Assembly (NCBI RefSeq): GCF_900105725.1
Contig: NZ_FNLM01000029.1
Span: forward strand, 1-20,826
Length of the DNA stretch: 20,826 bases
Direction of reading: 5' to 3'
DNA from: Gordonia westfalica
GTDB lineage: Bacteria > Actinomycetota > Actinomycetes > Mycobacteriales > Mycobacteriaceae
Part shown: positions 6,823 through 15,213 of the stretch, piece after piece
Layout: each line of letters opens with the position of its first letter
Numbering within the stretch: the stretch's first letter is position 1
Translations under genes and position numbers: made by a program
The notes under the pieces: model-generated
The model's input: the letters and a program-made list of their open reading frames with translations, nothing else
Told to the model about the DNA's origin: nothing
The model's database searches: none

Positions 6823-7012
6823 GTTCAAGGTAGGGGACCGCGTGCGGGTGACCTCACTAGGGAACGCCGAGGCGGCTGGGAAGATCATCGCCCAGGAACG
6901 CGTGCCCGACCTACTGCACCGGGTGGAGTTCACTCACGCCACGGCATGGGCGCGGGAGTTGTTCGGCGACGGGTGGTGGTTCGCCGACACCGCGCTGGAG
7001 CACATCGACTGA
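6815..7012 (+). CDS. Small VGDRVR protein B (paralogue of A)
   Basis: A 65-aa protein beginning MPEFKVGDRVRVTSLGNAEA, with the aromatic C-terminus LFGDGWWFADTALEH. The ATG 6815 lies inside the 3' end of protein A. It is last in the four-gene operon (60, 110, 64 and 65 aa), all overlapping, ending near the attP hairpin. Same suspected SH3/KOW-like fold; the tail differs completely from protein A. Confidence 0.7.
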   Translation: MPEFKVGDRVRVTSLGNAEAAGKIIAQERVPDLLHRVEFTHATAWARELFGDGWWFADTALEHID

Positions 7013-7052
7013 TTACGAAGGCTCATGCCGCTCTCCATCGACGTGTATGTAC

Positions 7053-7448
7053 AAGTACAGCCACCCAGCGTGGTGCTGGATGGCTGTACTTGAATGCCTT
7101 GGCTGTAACCGTGGCTGTAGTCGAGAGCCTGTGTGGTCTCTGACCTGGAGCGGGTGACGGGAATCGAACCCGCGTAGCTAGTTTGGAAGACTCGCGACGG
7201 AGGGGACTGGACCTCACTTTGCGAGATACACGTAAGTCTAAACGTAAGCGTCGGAGTGAAAATGCCCTCTGACCTGGAGCCGATGACGGGAATCGAACCC
7301 GCGTATTCAGCTTGGGAAGCTGTGTTTAGGGGTATGCTCATGGTGGGTCTACTGTCAAGGCTGAGCGAATACCTGCAGGTAACTGAAGTTTTCACGAGTT
7401 TGTCTAGACAGCGCATAGACTGGGGTAAACGTAAGTACAAACGTAAGT
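7053..7448. other. attP region, copy 2 (inverted)
   Basis: Reverse complement of 4651-5046. Core 2 lies at 7146-7192 and core 1 at 7275-7322, both on the minus strand. No gene. Confidence 0.8.
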
Positions 7449-7456
7449 GAGCCGAT

Positions 7457-8671
7457 ATGCCCCCGAAGAAGCGCCGTAGGGCGAAAGGTGAAGGCGGACT
7501 GTACCAACGGGCCGACGGCATGTGGATGGCGCAAGTCCTCCTCCCCGACGGCAAGTACTACCAACGTGGACGCAAGAAATACGCCGACGCCGTGGCCGAA
7601 CTCGCAGCCATGCGGAAAGACCTCGCGAACGGCATCCTCCCCAACGCCGGCCAGATCACCGTCGCCCAGTGGCTGGACTACTGGGTGGACACGATCGCCG
7701 CGCCACGCCTGAAACCCCGCACCCTCGCCACCTACCGGTCCACCATCAAACACCAACTCATCCCGCATGTCGGGTCGAAGAAGCTGGGGAAGCTCACCCC
7801 CACTGATGTTCGCCGCATGGTCAACCACGTCGCCGACGCACACACCACCCGCACCGCCCAAGCCGCCTACTCAGTGTTGGCGAAAGCGTTGGGGGATGCA
7901 GTGAAAGACGGGAAGATCGGCAACAACCCGTGCGAGCGTATGGACCGCCCCCAGGCCCGCTCCGAGGAGCGCGTTCCCCTCACTGTGGAGCAGGCACGGG
8001 CAGTGCTTCTGCATGTGGCGTCACGTGACGCAACAGACGCAGCCCGCTGGTCATTGGCCCTACTGACCGGTGCCCGCCAAGCCGAAGCTTTGGGCCTCAC
8101 CTGGGATCGTGTCGACCTCGGTGTGGGTGTCATTGACATCTCGTGGCAGTTGGCCCGGTTGAAGTTGAAGAAAGGCCCTCGCCCGCAAGGTGACGTGTAT
8201 CCGCGGGAAGCGTTCGACGTCCCCGACACCTTCACCTTCACCCCGGTGCACTGGACGGCGTGCCTGGTGCCCACGAAGACGTCGGGGTCGCGTCGGCTGG
8301 TGCCCTTGCTGCCGCCCGTGGTTGCTGCGCTCACCGAATTGTGGGAGCAGAAGGGCAACCCGTCGCAGGGGTTGGTGTTCACCCGGGACGATGGGGCGGC
8401 CATCCAGCCCCGCGACGACACCCTCGCTTGGAAGCAGCTGTGTGTACAAGCCGCGGTAGTGGGGAAGGTGGAGGACGCGCCGGATCAGCACGCCGCCCGC
8501 CACACTGTCGCCACCCTCCTGCAGGAGGCCGGCGTGGAGGAAGCCACCCGAATGGCCATCTTGGGGCACACCACCACTACGTCGCACCGGCAGTACGCGC
8601 ACACCTCCACCGACCTCACCCGCGCCGCCCTCGGGCAACTCGAGAAACTACTCGCGCTTCCCGACGTCTAG
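7457..8671 (+). CDS. int: Tyrosine integrase, copy 2
   Basis: Intact, 404 residues from ATG 7457. Here five Cs follow the ATG and the protein begins MPPKKRRR. In copies 1 and 3 four Cs put the upstream GTG in frame instead (MSRYAPKK). The rest is identical to the copy at 11819. Confidence 0.95.
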   Translation: MPPKKRRRAKGEGGLYQRADGMWMAQVLLPDGKYYQRGRKKYADAVAELAAMRKDLANGILPNAGQITVAQWLDYWVDTIAAPRLKPRTLATYRSTIKHQLIPHVGSKKLGKLTPTDVRRMVNHVADAHTTRTAQAAYSVLAKALGDAVKDGKIGNNPCERMDRPQARSEERVPLTVEQARAVLLHVASRDATDAARWSLALLTGARQAEALGLTWDRVDLGVGVIDISWQLARLKLKKGPRPQGDVYPREAFDVPDTFTFTPVHWTACLVPTKTSGSRRLVPLLPPVVAALTELWEQKGNPSQGLVFTRDDGAAIQPRDDTLAWKQLCVQAAVVGKVEDAPDQHAARHTVATLLQEAGVEEATRMAILGHTTTTSHRQYAHTSTDLTRAALGQLEKLLALPDV

Positions 8672-9072
8672 CAGTTGGCGTTGGCGAATCGGCGACCCGG
8701 CACATACGCCGAGTCGACAGTCCGGCCATCCAACTGCACCTGACACTGCGCCGACCATCCACGCGTCTGCATCGACGAACCGATGAGCTGACGGCCGGGT
8801 GAGGTGAACGCCCGGTGGGTGTGGTAGCGCGGCCCGGACCCGATGTTGATCAGTGTGGGCTGGAACACCACATCTTTGGCGACGACGAGACGTCCGCCGG
8901 CCGCGTAGTAGGCGATGTCGTTGCGTGGGGTGTCGGAGGAGAAGAAGTAGCGGACGTGTTCGCCGGGGAAGGCGATGGTCGGGGTGATGTCGCGGGGTGC
9001 GGCGTCGGCTACTCCTGCGCCGAGGGTGGTGGTGAAGAGGGCTGCTGCTGCCAGGGCGATGGCGCGTTTCAT
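8668..9072 (-). CDS. Secreted protein, copy 2
   Basis: Intact inverted copy of 11418-11822. Confidence 0.8.
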   Translation of the reverse strand: MKRAIALAAAALFTTTLGAGVADAAPRDITPTIAFPGEHVRYFFSSDTPRNDIAYYAAGGRLVVAKDVVFQPTLINIGSGPRYHTHRAFTSPGRQLIGSSMQTRGWSAQCQVQLDGRTVDSAYVPGRRFANANC

Positions 9073-9092
9073 GGGGTTCTCCGGGTTCGTAA

Positions 9093-9281
9093 TCACCGCA
9101 GACGGTTCACCACCTGCGGTGAGTAGCTTAAAGCTTCCTGAGTGTCCAGGAGGCGGTTCACAATCTGCCAGAACCGGGTGAGGCTGATGCCGAACTCGTC
9201 TCGCACCTTCTGCTCGAGGTTGCCGGCGTAGTTCCATCTCCGCCCGGCCAGGTCGAGCATCGCCTTCTCTTCGTCCGTCAT
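9093..9281 (-). CDS. DUF3263 family small protein, copy 2
   Basis: Intact inverted copy of 11209-11397. Confidence 0.8.
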   Translation of the reverse strand: MTDEEKAMLDLAGRRWNYAGNLEQKVRDEFGISLTRFWQIVNRLLDTQEALSYSPQVVNRLR

Positions 9282-9715
9282 GCGACGTCACTCCACGACC
9301 AGTCACCCTCGGTCGCCGCTTCGATCTCGGCGACCTCGATCGGGTCCAGGTGTTGCATCCGCGTCCACGCCGTCTGCTCGTCCACCCACAGATGCTCAGC
9401 GAGCTCAGGCAGTGACGGGTGACGAAGCCAACGGAAGGCGTCCACCAACTGCGGGAGTGTGATCAGCCGGCGAGCCGTCTCACGCTCAATCGTGTCCTCA
9501 TCAGCGTCAGGCATCTCCCGGTGCAGCAGCTCGTGGGTGAGGGTGCACCGTCTCTCCGCTTGGGTGAGGCCGCGGTGAATCCAGATGGTGCGCTCGCCGT
9601 TGAGCCCCATCGTTCCGGGTGAGAGTCGCTGTGTGCAGTCGATCGCGATGTGCGGGTAGTCATCGCGGGCTGACCGCCAGGGATGCCAGTTCATGTCCGA
9701 AATAGGAACATGCAC
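9278..9715 (-). CDS. immA: ImmA-type HExxH metallopeptidase, copy 2
   Basis: Intact inverted copy of 10775-11212. Confidence 0.85.
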   Translation of the reverse strand: MHVPISDMNWHPWRSARDDYPHIAIDCTQRLSPGTMGLNGERTIWIHRGLTQAERRCTLTHELLHREMPDADEDTIERETARRLITLPQLVDAFRWLRHPSLPELAEHLWVDEQTAWTRMQHLDPIEVAEIEAATEGDWSWSDVA

Positions 9716-9748
9716 CTCTGACAGAAACGGCCCTGACCTCGAATAACA

Positions 9749-10233
9749 TCAATGAGATTCGTCAGGGTCTTGGGGTTTGAACCGTGGGTTCCGCTTGCGG
9801 GCGGCCTTCGCATCCTCGGGCCGCTCAGGTTTGGGGACTTGATTCCGGGAAGGCAAGGCTGTGACCTTGCCGCCGGCTGTGGTCTTCTGCTCTTCACTCG
9901 CTTCGCCCGGTGCTCCCGGCGACGCGGGCGAATCAGTTGGTAGGGCATCGGAATCCTCCAGGCTCTCGGACGGTCGGCGATCTGCCGACGCGTCATCACC
10001 TGTGAGCGAAGCCGCCACCCTCCGTGCTAGCCGCCGATACTTGCTCGCGGCTTTCCGGGCTTCGGCCACAATCTCCTGCGCCGTCGCGTCATCTACCTGA
10101 TGGAGACCAGTGCGCCCAAGAAGTCCCGCGGACTGCTCGACCAGTCCAACGAACGTAAAGACGTCCTCGAATGGGATATCAAGTTCGTCGATATTCGGAA
10201 CCGCCTCGACAAGTAGGTGAGCTGCTAAAGCGA
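9749..10233 (-). CDS. Immunity repressor, copy 2, 5' end missing
   Basis: Holds about residues 94-253 of the repressor. The helix-turn-helix part is cut off by turning point 2, which falls in codons for IALAAHLL. The truncation is a product of the fold-back, because copies 1 and 4 continue through this place. Confidence 0.8.
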
Positions 10234-10256
10234 TTCGACTGTACGCGAATCGGCGC
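10234..10256. repeat. Turning point 2: 23-nt spacer between mirrored repressor ends
   Basis: GCTGCTAAAGCGA (ending 10233) faces its reverse complement starting at 10257. The 23 nt between do not match the native continuation in copies 1 and 4 (ATCTGCCGATGG). CGATTCG (10231-10237) and CGAATCG (10246-10252) form a small inverted repeat off-centre in the spacer. Confidence 0.85.
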
Positions 10257-10741
10257 TCGCTTTAGCAGCTCACCTACTTGTCGAGGCGGTTCCGAATATC
10301 GACGAACTTGATATCCCATTCGAGGACGTCTTTACGTTCGTTGGACTGGTCGAGCAGTCCGCGGGACTTCTTGGGCGCACTGGTCTCCATCAGGTAGATG
10401 ACGCGACGGCGCAGGAGATTGTGGCCGAAGCCCGGAAAGCCGCGAGCAAGTATCGGCGGCTAGCACGGAGGGTGGCGGCTTCGCTCACAGGTGATGACGC
10501 GTCGGCAGATCGCCGACCGTCCGAGAGCCTGGAGGATTCCGATGCCCTACCAACTGATTCGCCCGCGTCGCCGGGAGCACCGGGCGAAGCGAGTGAAGAG
10601 CAGAAGACCACAGCCGGCGGCAAGGTCACAGCCTTGCCTTCCCGGAATCAAGTCCCCAAACCTGAGCGGCCCGAGGATGCGAAGGCCGCCCGCAAGCGGA
10701 ACCCACGGTTCAAACCCCAAGACCCTGACGAATCTCATTGA
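10257..10741 (+). CDS. Immunity repressor, copy 3, 5' end missing
   Basis: Mirror image of 9749-10233, giving the most reliable sequence for residues 94-253. The TGA is followed 33 nt later by the GTG of the protease gene. Confidence 0.8.
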
Positions 10742-10774
10742 TGTTATTCGAGGTCAGGGCCGTTTCTGTCAGAG

Positions 10775-11212
10775 GTGCATGTTCCTATTTCGGACATGAA
10801 CTGGCATCCCTGGCGGTCAGCCCGCGATGACTACCCGCACATCGCGATCGACTGCACACAGCGACTCTCACCCGGAACGATGGGGCTCAACGGCGAGCGC
10901 ACCATCTGGATTCACCGCGGCCTCACCCAAGCGGAGAGACGGTGCACCCTCACCCACGAGCTGCTGCACCGGGAGATGCCTGACGCTGATGAGGACACGA
11001 TTGAGCGTGAGACGGCTCGCCGGCTGATCACACTCCCGCAGTTGGTGGACGCCTTCCGTTGGCTTCGTCACCCGTCACTGCCTGAGCTCGCTGAGCATCT
11101 GTGGGTGGACGAGCAGACGGCGTGGACGCGGATGCAACACCTGGACCCGATCGAGGTCGCCGAGATCGAAGCGGCGACCGAGGGTGACTGGTCGTGGAGT
11201 GACGTCGCATGA
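10775..11212 (+). CDS. immA: ImmA/IrrE-type HExxH metallopeptidase (best copy)
   Basis: A 145-aa protein with the zinc motif HELLH at residues 61-65 and ERETARRLITLP at 77-88, where E79 is the likely third ligand as in ImmA/IrrE proteins. The C-terminal half is helical (DAFRWLRHPSLPELAEHLWVDEQTAW) and resembles the winged part that follows in actinophage relatives. Known ImmA enzymes cleave a partner repressor and trigger induction; the repressor gene directly upstream is the obvious candidate substrate. GTG 10775 follows AGAGG; an alternative ATG is at residue 8. The stop overlaps the next start (ATGA), so the genes are coupled. Cleavage of this repressor is an inference. Confidence 0.85.
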   Translation: MHVPISDMNWHPWRSARDDYPHIAIDCTQRLSPGTMGLNGERTIWIHRGLTQAERRCTLTHELLHREMPDADEDTIERETARRLITLPQLVDAFRWLRHPSLPELAEHLWVDEQTAWTRMQHLDPIEVAEIEAATEGDWSWSDVA

Positions 11213-11397
11213 CGGACGAAGAGAAGGCGATGCTCGACCTGGCCGGGCGGAGATGGAACTACGCCGGCAACCTCGAGCAGAAGGTGCGAGACGAGTTCGG
11301 CATCAGCCTCACCCGGTTCTGGCAGATTGTGAACCGCCTCCTGGACACTCAGGAAGCTTTAAGCTACTCACCGCAGGTGGTGAACCGTCTGCGGTGA
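11209..11397 (+). CDS. DUF3263 family small protein (best copy)
   Basis: A 62-aa helical protein. The pattern AGRRWNYAGNLEQKVRDEFG, then a helix-turn-helix-like LTRFWQIVNRLLDTQEAL and the end VVNRLR, is that of DUF3263, a small actinobacterial family also frequent in their phages. The fold suggests DNA binding but no function is established to my knowledge. The start overlaps the protease stop by 4 nt, making it part of the repressor operon. Confidence 0.8.
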   Translation: MTDEEKAMLDLAGRRWNYAGNLEQKVRDEFGISLTRFWQIVNRLLDTQEALSYSPQVVNRLR

Positions 11398-11417
11398 TTA
11401 CGAACCCGGAGAACCCC

Positions 11418-11822
11418 ATGAAACGCGCCATCGCCCTGGCAGCAGCAGCCCTCTTCACCACCACCCTCGGCGCAGGAGTAGCCGACGCCGCACCCCGCGA
11501 CATCACCCCGACCATCGCCTTCCCCGGCGAACACGTCCGCTACTTCTTCTCCTCCGACACCCCACGCAACGACATCGCCTACTACGCGGCCGGCGGACGT
11601 CTCGTCGTCGCCAAAGATGTGGTGTTCCAGCCCACACTGATCAACATCGGGTCCGGGCCGCGCTACCACACCCACCGGGCGTTCACCTCACCCGGCCGTC
11701 AGCTCATCGGTTCGTCGATGCAGACGCGTGGATGGTCGGCGCAGTGTCAGGTGCAGTTGGATGGCCGGACTGTCGACTCGGCGTATGTGCCGGGTCGCCG
11801 ATTCGCCAACGCCAACTGCTAG
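11418..11822 (+). CDS. Secreted protein of the lysogeny operon (best copy)
   Basis: A 134-aa protein with a clear Sec signal peptide: MKR, a hydrophobic stretch at residues 4-22, and a likely cleavage after ADA near residue 24-25. The mature part is about 110 residues, with two cysteines (C110 and the C-terminal C134) that could form a disulphide, and no membrane segment. GGAGAA lies upstream of ATG 11418. It is last in the repressor operon, so expression in the lysogen is expected; exported products of such genes often exclude other phages or alter the host surface, but nothing in the sequence proves this. The stop TAG overlaps the integrase stop in the shared CTAG. Confidence 0.8.
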   Translation: MKRAIALAAAALFTTTLGAGVADAAPRDITPTIAFPGEHVRYFFSSDTPRNDIAYYAAGGRLVVAKDVVFQPTLINIGSGPRYHTHRAFTSPGRQLIGSSMQTRGWSAQCQVQLDGRTVDSAYVPGRRFANANC

Positions 11823-13042
11823 ACGTCGGGAAGCGCGAGTAGTTTCTCGAGTTGCCCGAGGGCGGCGCGGGTGAGGTCGGTGGAGGTGTGCGCGTACTGC
11901 CGGTGCGACGTAGTGGTGGTGTGCCCCAAGATGGCCATTCGGGTGGCTTCCTCCACGCCGGCCTCCTGCAGGAGGGTGGCGACAGTGTGGCGGGCGGCGT
12001 GCTGATCCGGCGCGTCCTCCACCTTCCCCACTACCGCGGCTTGTACACACAGCTGCTTCCAAGCGAGGGTGTCGTCGCGGGGCTGGATGGCCGCCCCATC
12101 GTCCCGGGTGAACACCAACCCCTGCGACGGGTTGCCCTTCTGCTCCCACAATTCGGTGAGCGCAGCAACCACGGGCGGCAGCAAGGGCACCAGCCGACGC
12201 GACCCCGACGTCTTCGTGGGCACCAGGCACGCCGTCCAGTGCACCGGGGTGAAGGTGAAGGTGTCGGGGACGTCGAACGCTTCCCGCGGATACACGTCAC
12301 CTTGCGGGCGAGGGCCTTTCTTCAACTTCAACCGGGCCAACTGCCACGAGATGTCAATGACACCCACACCGAGGTCGACACGATCCCAGGTGAGGCCCAA
12401 AGCTTCGGCTTGGCGGGCACCGGTCAGTAGGGCCAATGACCAGCGGGCTGCGTCTGTTGCGTCACGTGACGCCACATGCAGAAGCACTGCCCGTGCCTGC
12501 TCCACAGTGAGGGGAACGCGCTCCTCGGAGCGGGCCTGGGGGCGGTCCATACGCTCGCACGGGTTGTTGCCGATCTTCCCGTCTTTCACTGCATCCCCCA
12601 ACGCTTTCGCCAACACTGAGTAGGCGGCTTGGGCGGTGCGGGTGGTGTGTGCGTCGGCGACGTGGTTGACCATGCGGCGAACATCAGTGGGGGTGAGCTT
12701 CCCCAGCTTCTTCGACCCGACATGCGGGATGAGTTGGTGTTTGATGGTGGACCGGTAGGTGGCGAGGGTGCGGGGTTTCAGGCGTGGCGCGGCGATCGTG
12801 TCCACCCAGTAGTCCAGCCACTGGGCGACGGTGATCTGGCCGGCGTTGGGGAGGATGCCGTTCGCGAGGTCTTTCCGCATGGCTGCGAGTTCGGCCACGG
12901 CGTCGGCGTATTTCTTGCGTCCACGTTGGTAGTACTTGCCGTCGGGGAGGAGGACTTGCGCCATCCACATGCCGTCGGCCCGTTGGTACAGTCCGCCTTC
13001 ACCTTTCGCCCTACGGCGCTTCTTCGGGGCATATCGGCTCAC
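11819..13042 (-). CDS. int: Tyrosine integrase (best copy)
   Basis: A 407-aa site-specific recombinase. Residues 1-60 are a basic arm-binding domain (KGEGGLYQRADGMW, then GRKKYADA), 68-160 the SAM-like core-binding domain and about 175-395 the catalytic domain. The full active set is visible: R210 (TGARQAEAL), K277 (TKTSGSRR), H348 and R351 (HAARH), H374 (LGHT) and nucleophile Y383 (HRQYAH). Length and order match phage integrases of the L5/lambda type. With four Cs at the start the GTG at 13042 is used; with five, as in copies 2 and 4, ATG gives 404 residues. An arm-type repeat touches the start codon, so integrase may repress itself. It sits directly beside its attP region. Confidence 0.95.
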   Translation of the reverse strand: MSRYAPKKRRRAKGEGGLYQRADGMWMAQVLLPDGKYYQRGRKKYADAVAELAAMRKDLANGILPNAGQITVAQWLDYWVDTIAAPRLKPRTLATYRSTIKHQLIPHVGSKKLGKLTPTDVRRMVNHVADAHTTRTAQAAYSVLAKALGDAVKDGKIGNNPCERMDRPQARSEERVPLTVEQARAVLLHVASRDATDAARWSLALLTGARQAEALGLTWDRVDLGVGVIDISWQLARLKLKKGPRPQGDVYPREAFDVPDTFTFTPVHWTACLVPTKTSGSRRLVPLLPPVVAALTELWEQKGNPSQGLVFTRDDGAAIQPRDDTLAWKQLCVQAAVVGKVEDAPDQHAARHTVATLLQEAGVEEATRMAILGHTTTTSHRQYAHTSTDLTRAALGQLEKLLALPDV

Positions 13043-13436
13043 TTACGTTTGTACTTACGTTTACCCCAGTCTATGCGCTGTCTAGACAAACTCGTGAAAA
13101 CTTCAGTTACCTGCAGGTATTCGCTCAGCCTTGACAGTAGACCCACCATGAGCATACCCCTAAACACAGCTTCCCAAGCTGAATACGCGGGTTCGATTCC
13201 CGTCATCGGCTCCAGGTCAGAGGGCATTTTCACTCCGACGCTTACGTTTAGACTTACGTGTATCTCGCAAAGTGAGGTCCAGTCCCCTCCGTCGCGAGTC
13301 TTCCAAACTAGCTACGCGGGTTCGATTCCCGTCACCCGCTCCAGGTCAGAGACCACACAGGCTCTCGACTACAGCCACGGTTACAGCCAAGGCATTCAAG
13401 TACAGCCATCCAGCACCACGCTGGGTGGCTGTACTT
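13041..13436. other. attP region, copy 3
   Basis: Same as 4651-5046. Core 1 is at 13167-13214 and core 2 at 13297-13343. No gene. Confidence 0.8.
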
Positions 13437-13476
13437 GTACATACACGTCGATGGAGAGCGGCATGAGCCTTCGTAA

Positions 13477-13674
13477 TCAGTCGATGTGCTCCAGCGCGGT
13501 GTCGGCGAACCACCACCCGTCGCCGAACAACTCCCGCGCCCATGCCGTGGCGTGAGTGAACTCCACCCGGTGCAGTAGGTCGGGCACGCGTTCCTGGGCG
13601 ATGATCTTCCCAGCCGCCTCGGCGTTCCCTAGTGAGGTCACCCGCACGCGGTCCCCTACCTTGAACTCAGGCAT
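13477..13674 (-). CDS. Small VGDRVR protein B, copy 3
   Basis: Intact copy of 6815-7012. Confidence 0.7.
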   Translation of the reverse strand: MPEFKVGDRVRVTSLGNAEAAGKIIAQERVPDLLHRVEFTHATAWARELFGDGWWFADTALEHID

Positions 13675-13861
13675 CGGTCCAGTCCTGTCGTACGAGCTTG
13701 CTGGGATCGTTGGGTACATACTCGCCAACCGTTTCGGGATGGCTGGTGGAGTTGGTGACGTAGAGGATGGGCCAGTCGGTTCCAGGTACGAAGTCCACGA
13801 TTCGCCCAGTGTGGTCACCGACAACAGTCCGCACACGATCCCCTACCTTGAACTCAAGCAT
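13667..13861 (-). CDS. Small VGDRVR protein A, copy 3
   Basis: Intact copy of 6628-6822. Confidence 0.7.
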   Translation of the reverse strand: MLEFKVGDRVRTVVGDHTGRIVDFVPGTDWPILYVTNSTSHPETVGEYVPNDPSKLVRQDWTDA

Positions 13862-14186
13862 CGTTCCCCGCCCTCGCCTGTTCCAACCGCCATTCGTGTA
13901 CGCAGATCATTGCGCCGGTGTGGAGATAGCCCGTGTTGCGGGCGTCGGCGTACACCTGCGCCTCAGCTTGGGCAGGGAACAGCTCCGCATTCAACGGGCA
14001 GTCGCGGCCAGACAGGACGTTGACGGAGAACTCGCGAGCCTCCCAGGTCCGATCGCCGTGGTCGGCGACACGAACCTCTGAGAAGGTGTCGGCGGGGTGG
14101 GCTTCACGCCGGTGTGCCGGGCGGAAGTTGCGGCATCCCTGCCCGGGAACCACGAGACACTCGTCCTTGAGCTCAGGCGCGCTCAC
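13854..14186 (-). CDS. Unknown 110-aa protein, copy 3
   Basis: Intact copy of 6303-6635. Confidence 0.65.
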   Translation of the reverse strand: MSAPELKDECLVVPGQGCRNFRPAHRREAHPADTFSEVRVADHGDRTWEAREFSVNVLSGRDCPLNAELFPAQAEAQVYADARNTGYLHTGAMICVHEWRLEQARAGNDA

Positions 14187-14365
14187 GGCTCGACCTCACC
14201 AGAGGTGATGTACACGTCTCCGTCATGGAGGACGACACTCTCGGCTTCGCCGTAGTAGTAGCCGCCCGTAGGTTCAGACCACACGCCCATCTGCGCCCAG
14301 TCGATACAGGCGGTGGCATCCTGGGGCATCTGCTGCAGCTTGGCGATCAGTTCGGCTACGGTCAT
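14183..14365 (-). CDS. Unknown 60-aa acidic protein, copy 3
   Basis: Intact copy of 6124-6306. In this copy the native upstream region is present: a 78-nt spacer separates it from the divergent 123-aa gene. Confidence 0.7.
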   Translation of the reverse strand: MTVAELIAKLQQMPQDATACIDWAQMGVWSEPTGGYYYGEAESVVLHDGDVYITSGEVEP

Positions 14366-14443
14366 TCTCCTATTGTCCCAGGTTGTGGCCTATTTCTCCG
14401 GTGACACACCCACCCTTGCCGGGCAAGCCATTAAGATCCCCAC

Positions 14444-14815
14444 ATGGGTCAACTCACAGGCAACACCCGGCAATTCGGAACGTGCGCGTGTGGATCGCAG
14501 ATCATCAGCCGCGAGGAGCGAACTCAGGTACGCGCTCGGCCCACAGTCTGGGGCCGCGCAGAGTGTCAGTCACCTCCGCTGACCTGCGGAGTGCGCAACG
14601 GTGGCAGGGAAAGTCAATGGCTGAGCGCACTCGCGAATGGTCCGGTGCCCACGCTATTCAAGGACATCCAGGAGGGTGACTTTGTGTTTGCCAAGGGCCG
14701 CTGGCGGCAGGTCACATCACGTACTGTCACAGAGCTCACCCTTGGCCTCGATCAGGTATCACTGAGTGAGTTGGTGGACGTGAATGCGGAGCGGGAGATT
14801 CTGCGTCCGTCCTGA
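14444..14815 (+). CDS. Unknown 123-aa protein with N-terminal cysteines
   Basis: The protein begins MGQLTGNTRQFGTCACG. Four cysteines (CAC near residue 14-16, one in AECQ, one in LTCGV) fall in the first 50 residues and could form a small zinc site. The second half (FKDIQEGDFVFAKGRWRQV) looks like a beta domain. It is divergent from the small-gene operon. No good Shine-Dalgarno precedes the ATG. Its last 80 nt overlap the opposite 73-aa frame. Family not recognised. Present only in copies 3 and 4 because copies 1 and 2 turn back before it. Confidence 0.55.
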   Translation: MGQLTGNTRQFGTCACGSQIISREERTQVRARPTVWGRAECQSPPLTCGVRNGGRESQWLSALANGPVPTLFKDIQEGDFVFAKGRWRQVTSRTVTELTLGLDQVSLSELVDVNAEREILRPS

Positions 14816-14957
14816 ACCAGTCCGTCCAGTCCGCACTTTGATCCGACTTTGGGGACACCAACAGACTGGCGTCTCCCCCAAAGTCCTCCACCAGTCGCCG
14901 GCATTCGGGGCAGTCCGGATCGTAGGGTGGTCGGTAGATGCGGATGCGTGGAGTCAT
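14736..14957 (-). CDS. Unknown 73-aa CxxC protein, copy 3
   Basis: Mirror copy of 15949-16170. Confidence 0.4.
   Translation of the reverse strand: MTPRIRIYRPPYDPDCPECRRLVEDFGGDASLLVSPKSDQSADWTDWFRTDAESPAPHSRPPTHSVIPDRGQG
14845..14885. terminator. Hairpin after the 123-aa gene
   Basis: GACTTTGGGG (14845-14854) pairs perfectly with CCCCAAAGTC (14876-14885), and ACACCA pairs with TGGCGT inside with one mismatch. It begins 30 nt past the stop of the 123-aa gene. There is no clear T-run, and it lies inside the opposite 73-aa frame, so its role as terminator is uncertain. Confidence 0.35.
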
Positions 14958-15001
14958 GAGCCTTGGACGCAGCCGCGGGGTGGCGGGGTTCCCCTCAACG
15001 C

Positions 15002-15177
15002 AAAGAAAACGCCCCACCCTCACGAAGAGGATGGGGCGTTCAAGGTTGTCCAAGTTCAGAGCGGGTGTCGCATCATGACGCTCTGCGATCGGGTTCCCAG
15101 TGTTTCCTATCAGTGGCCGGCGCATCGCGCTCCGACGATCAGTGTGTGTTCCTGAACCTCACCCGCTCTGAACTTGT
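15002..15177 (-). ncRNA. Candidate structured small RNA, copy 3
   Basis: Mirror copy of 15729-15904. The arms lie at 15051-15067 and 15160-15176 and the terminator hairpin at 15008-15040. Confidence 0.45.
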
Positions 15178-15183
15178 GAGATA

Positions 15184-15213
15184 ACAGTAGCATCGACTTC
15201 TGTTGCAGCGCAA
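15184..15213 (-). promoter_or_regulatory. Predicted small-RNA promoter, copy 3
   Basis: TTGCGC (15213-15208) and TACTGT (15189-15184) on the minus strand, 18 nt apart. Confidence 0.45.

Larger units (their letters stand above)
6049..10233. repeat. Copy 2 of the locus (inverted)
   Basis: Reverse complement of copy 1 and of the first part of copy 3. Against copy 3 the only length difference I find is a C5/C4 run at the integrase start. Confidence 0.95.

Noticed and set aside
11184..11822. A 212-aa gene containing the signal peptide internally
   Set aside because: The signal peptide would lie in the middle. The in-frame ATG at 11418 with GGAGAA upstream is the natural start, and the region before it is the DUF3263 gene in another frame.
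12629..13555. A 308-aa rightward gene across the attachment region
   Set aside because: It runs antisense to the integrase N-terminus and the small VGDRVR gene and through the attP repeats. Its composition is that of a shadow frame.
15051..15176. A MITE-like element with 17-bp terminal inverted repeats
   Set aside because: Not preferred: the flanks show no target duplication, and a promoter and terminator fit the unit exactly as an RNA gene. Kept as an alternative under the small-RNA entry.
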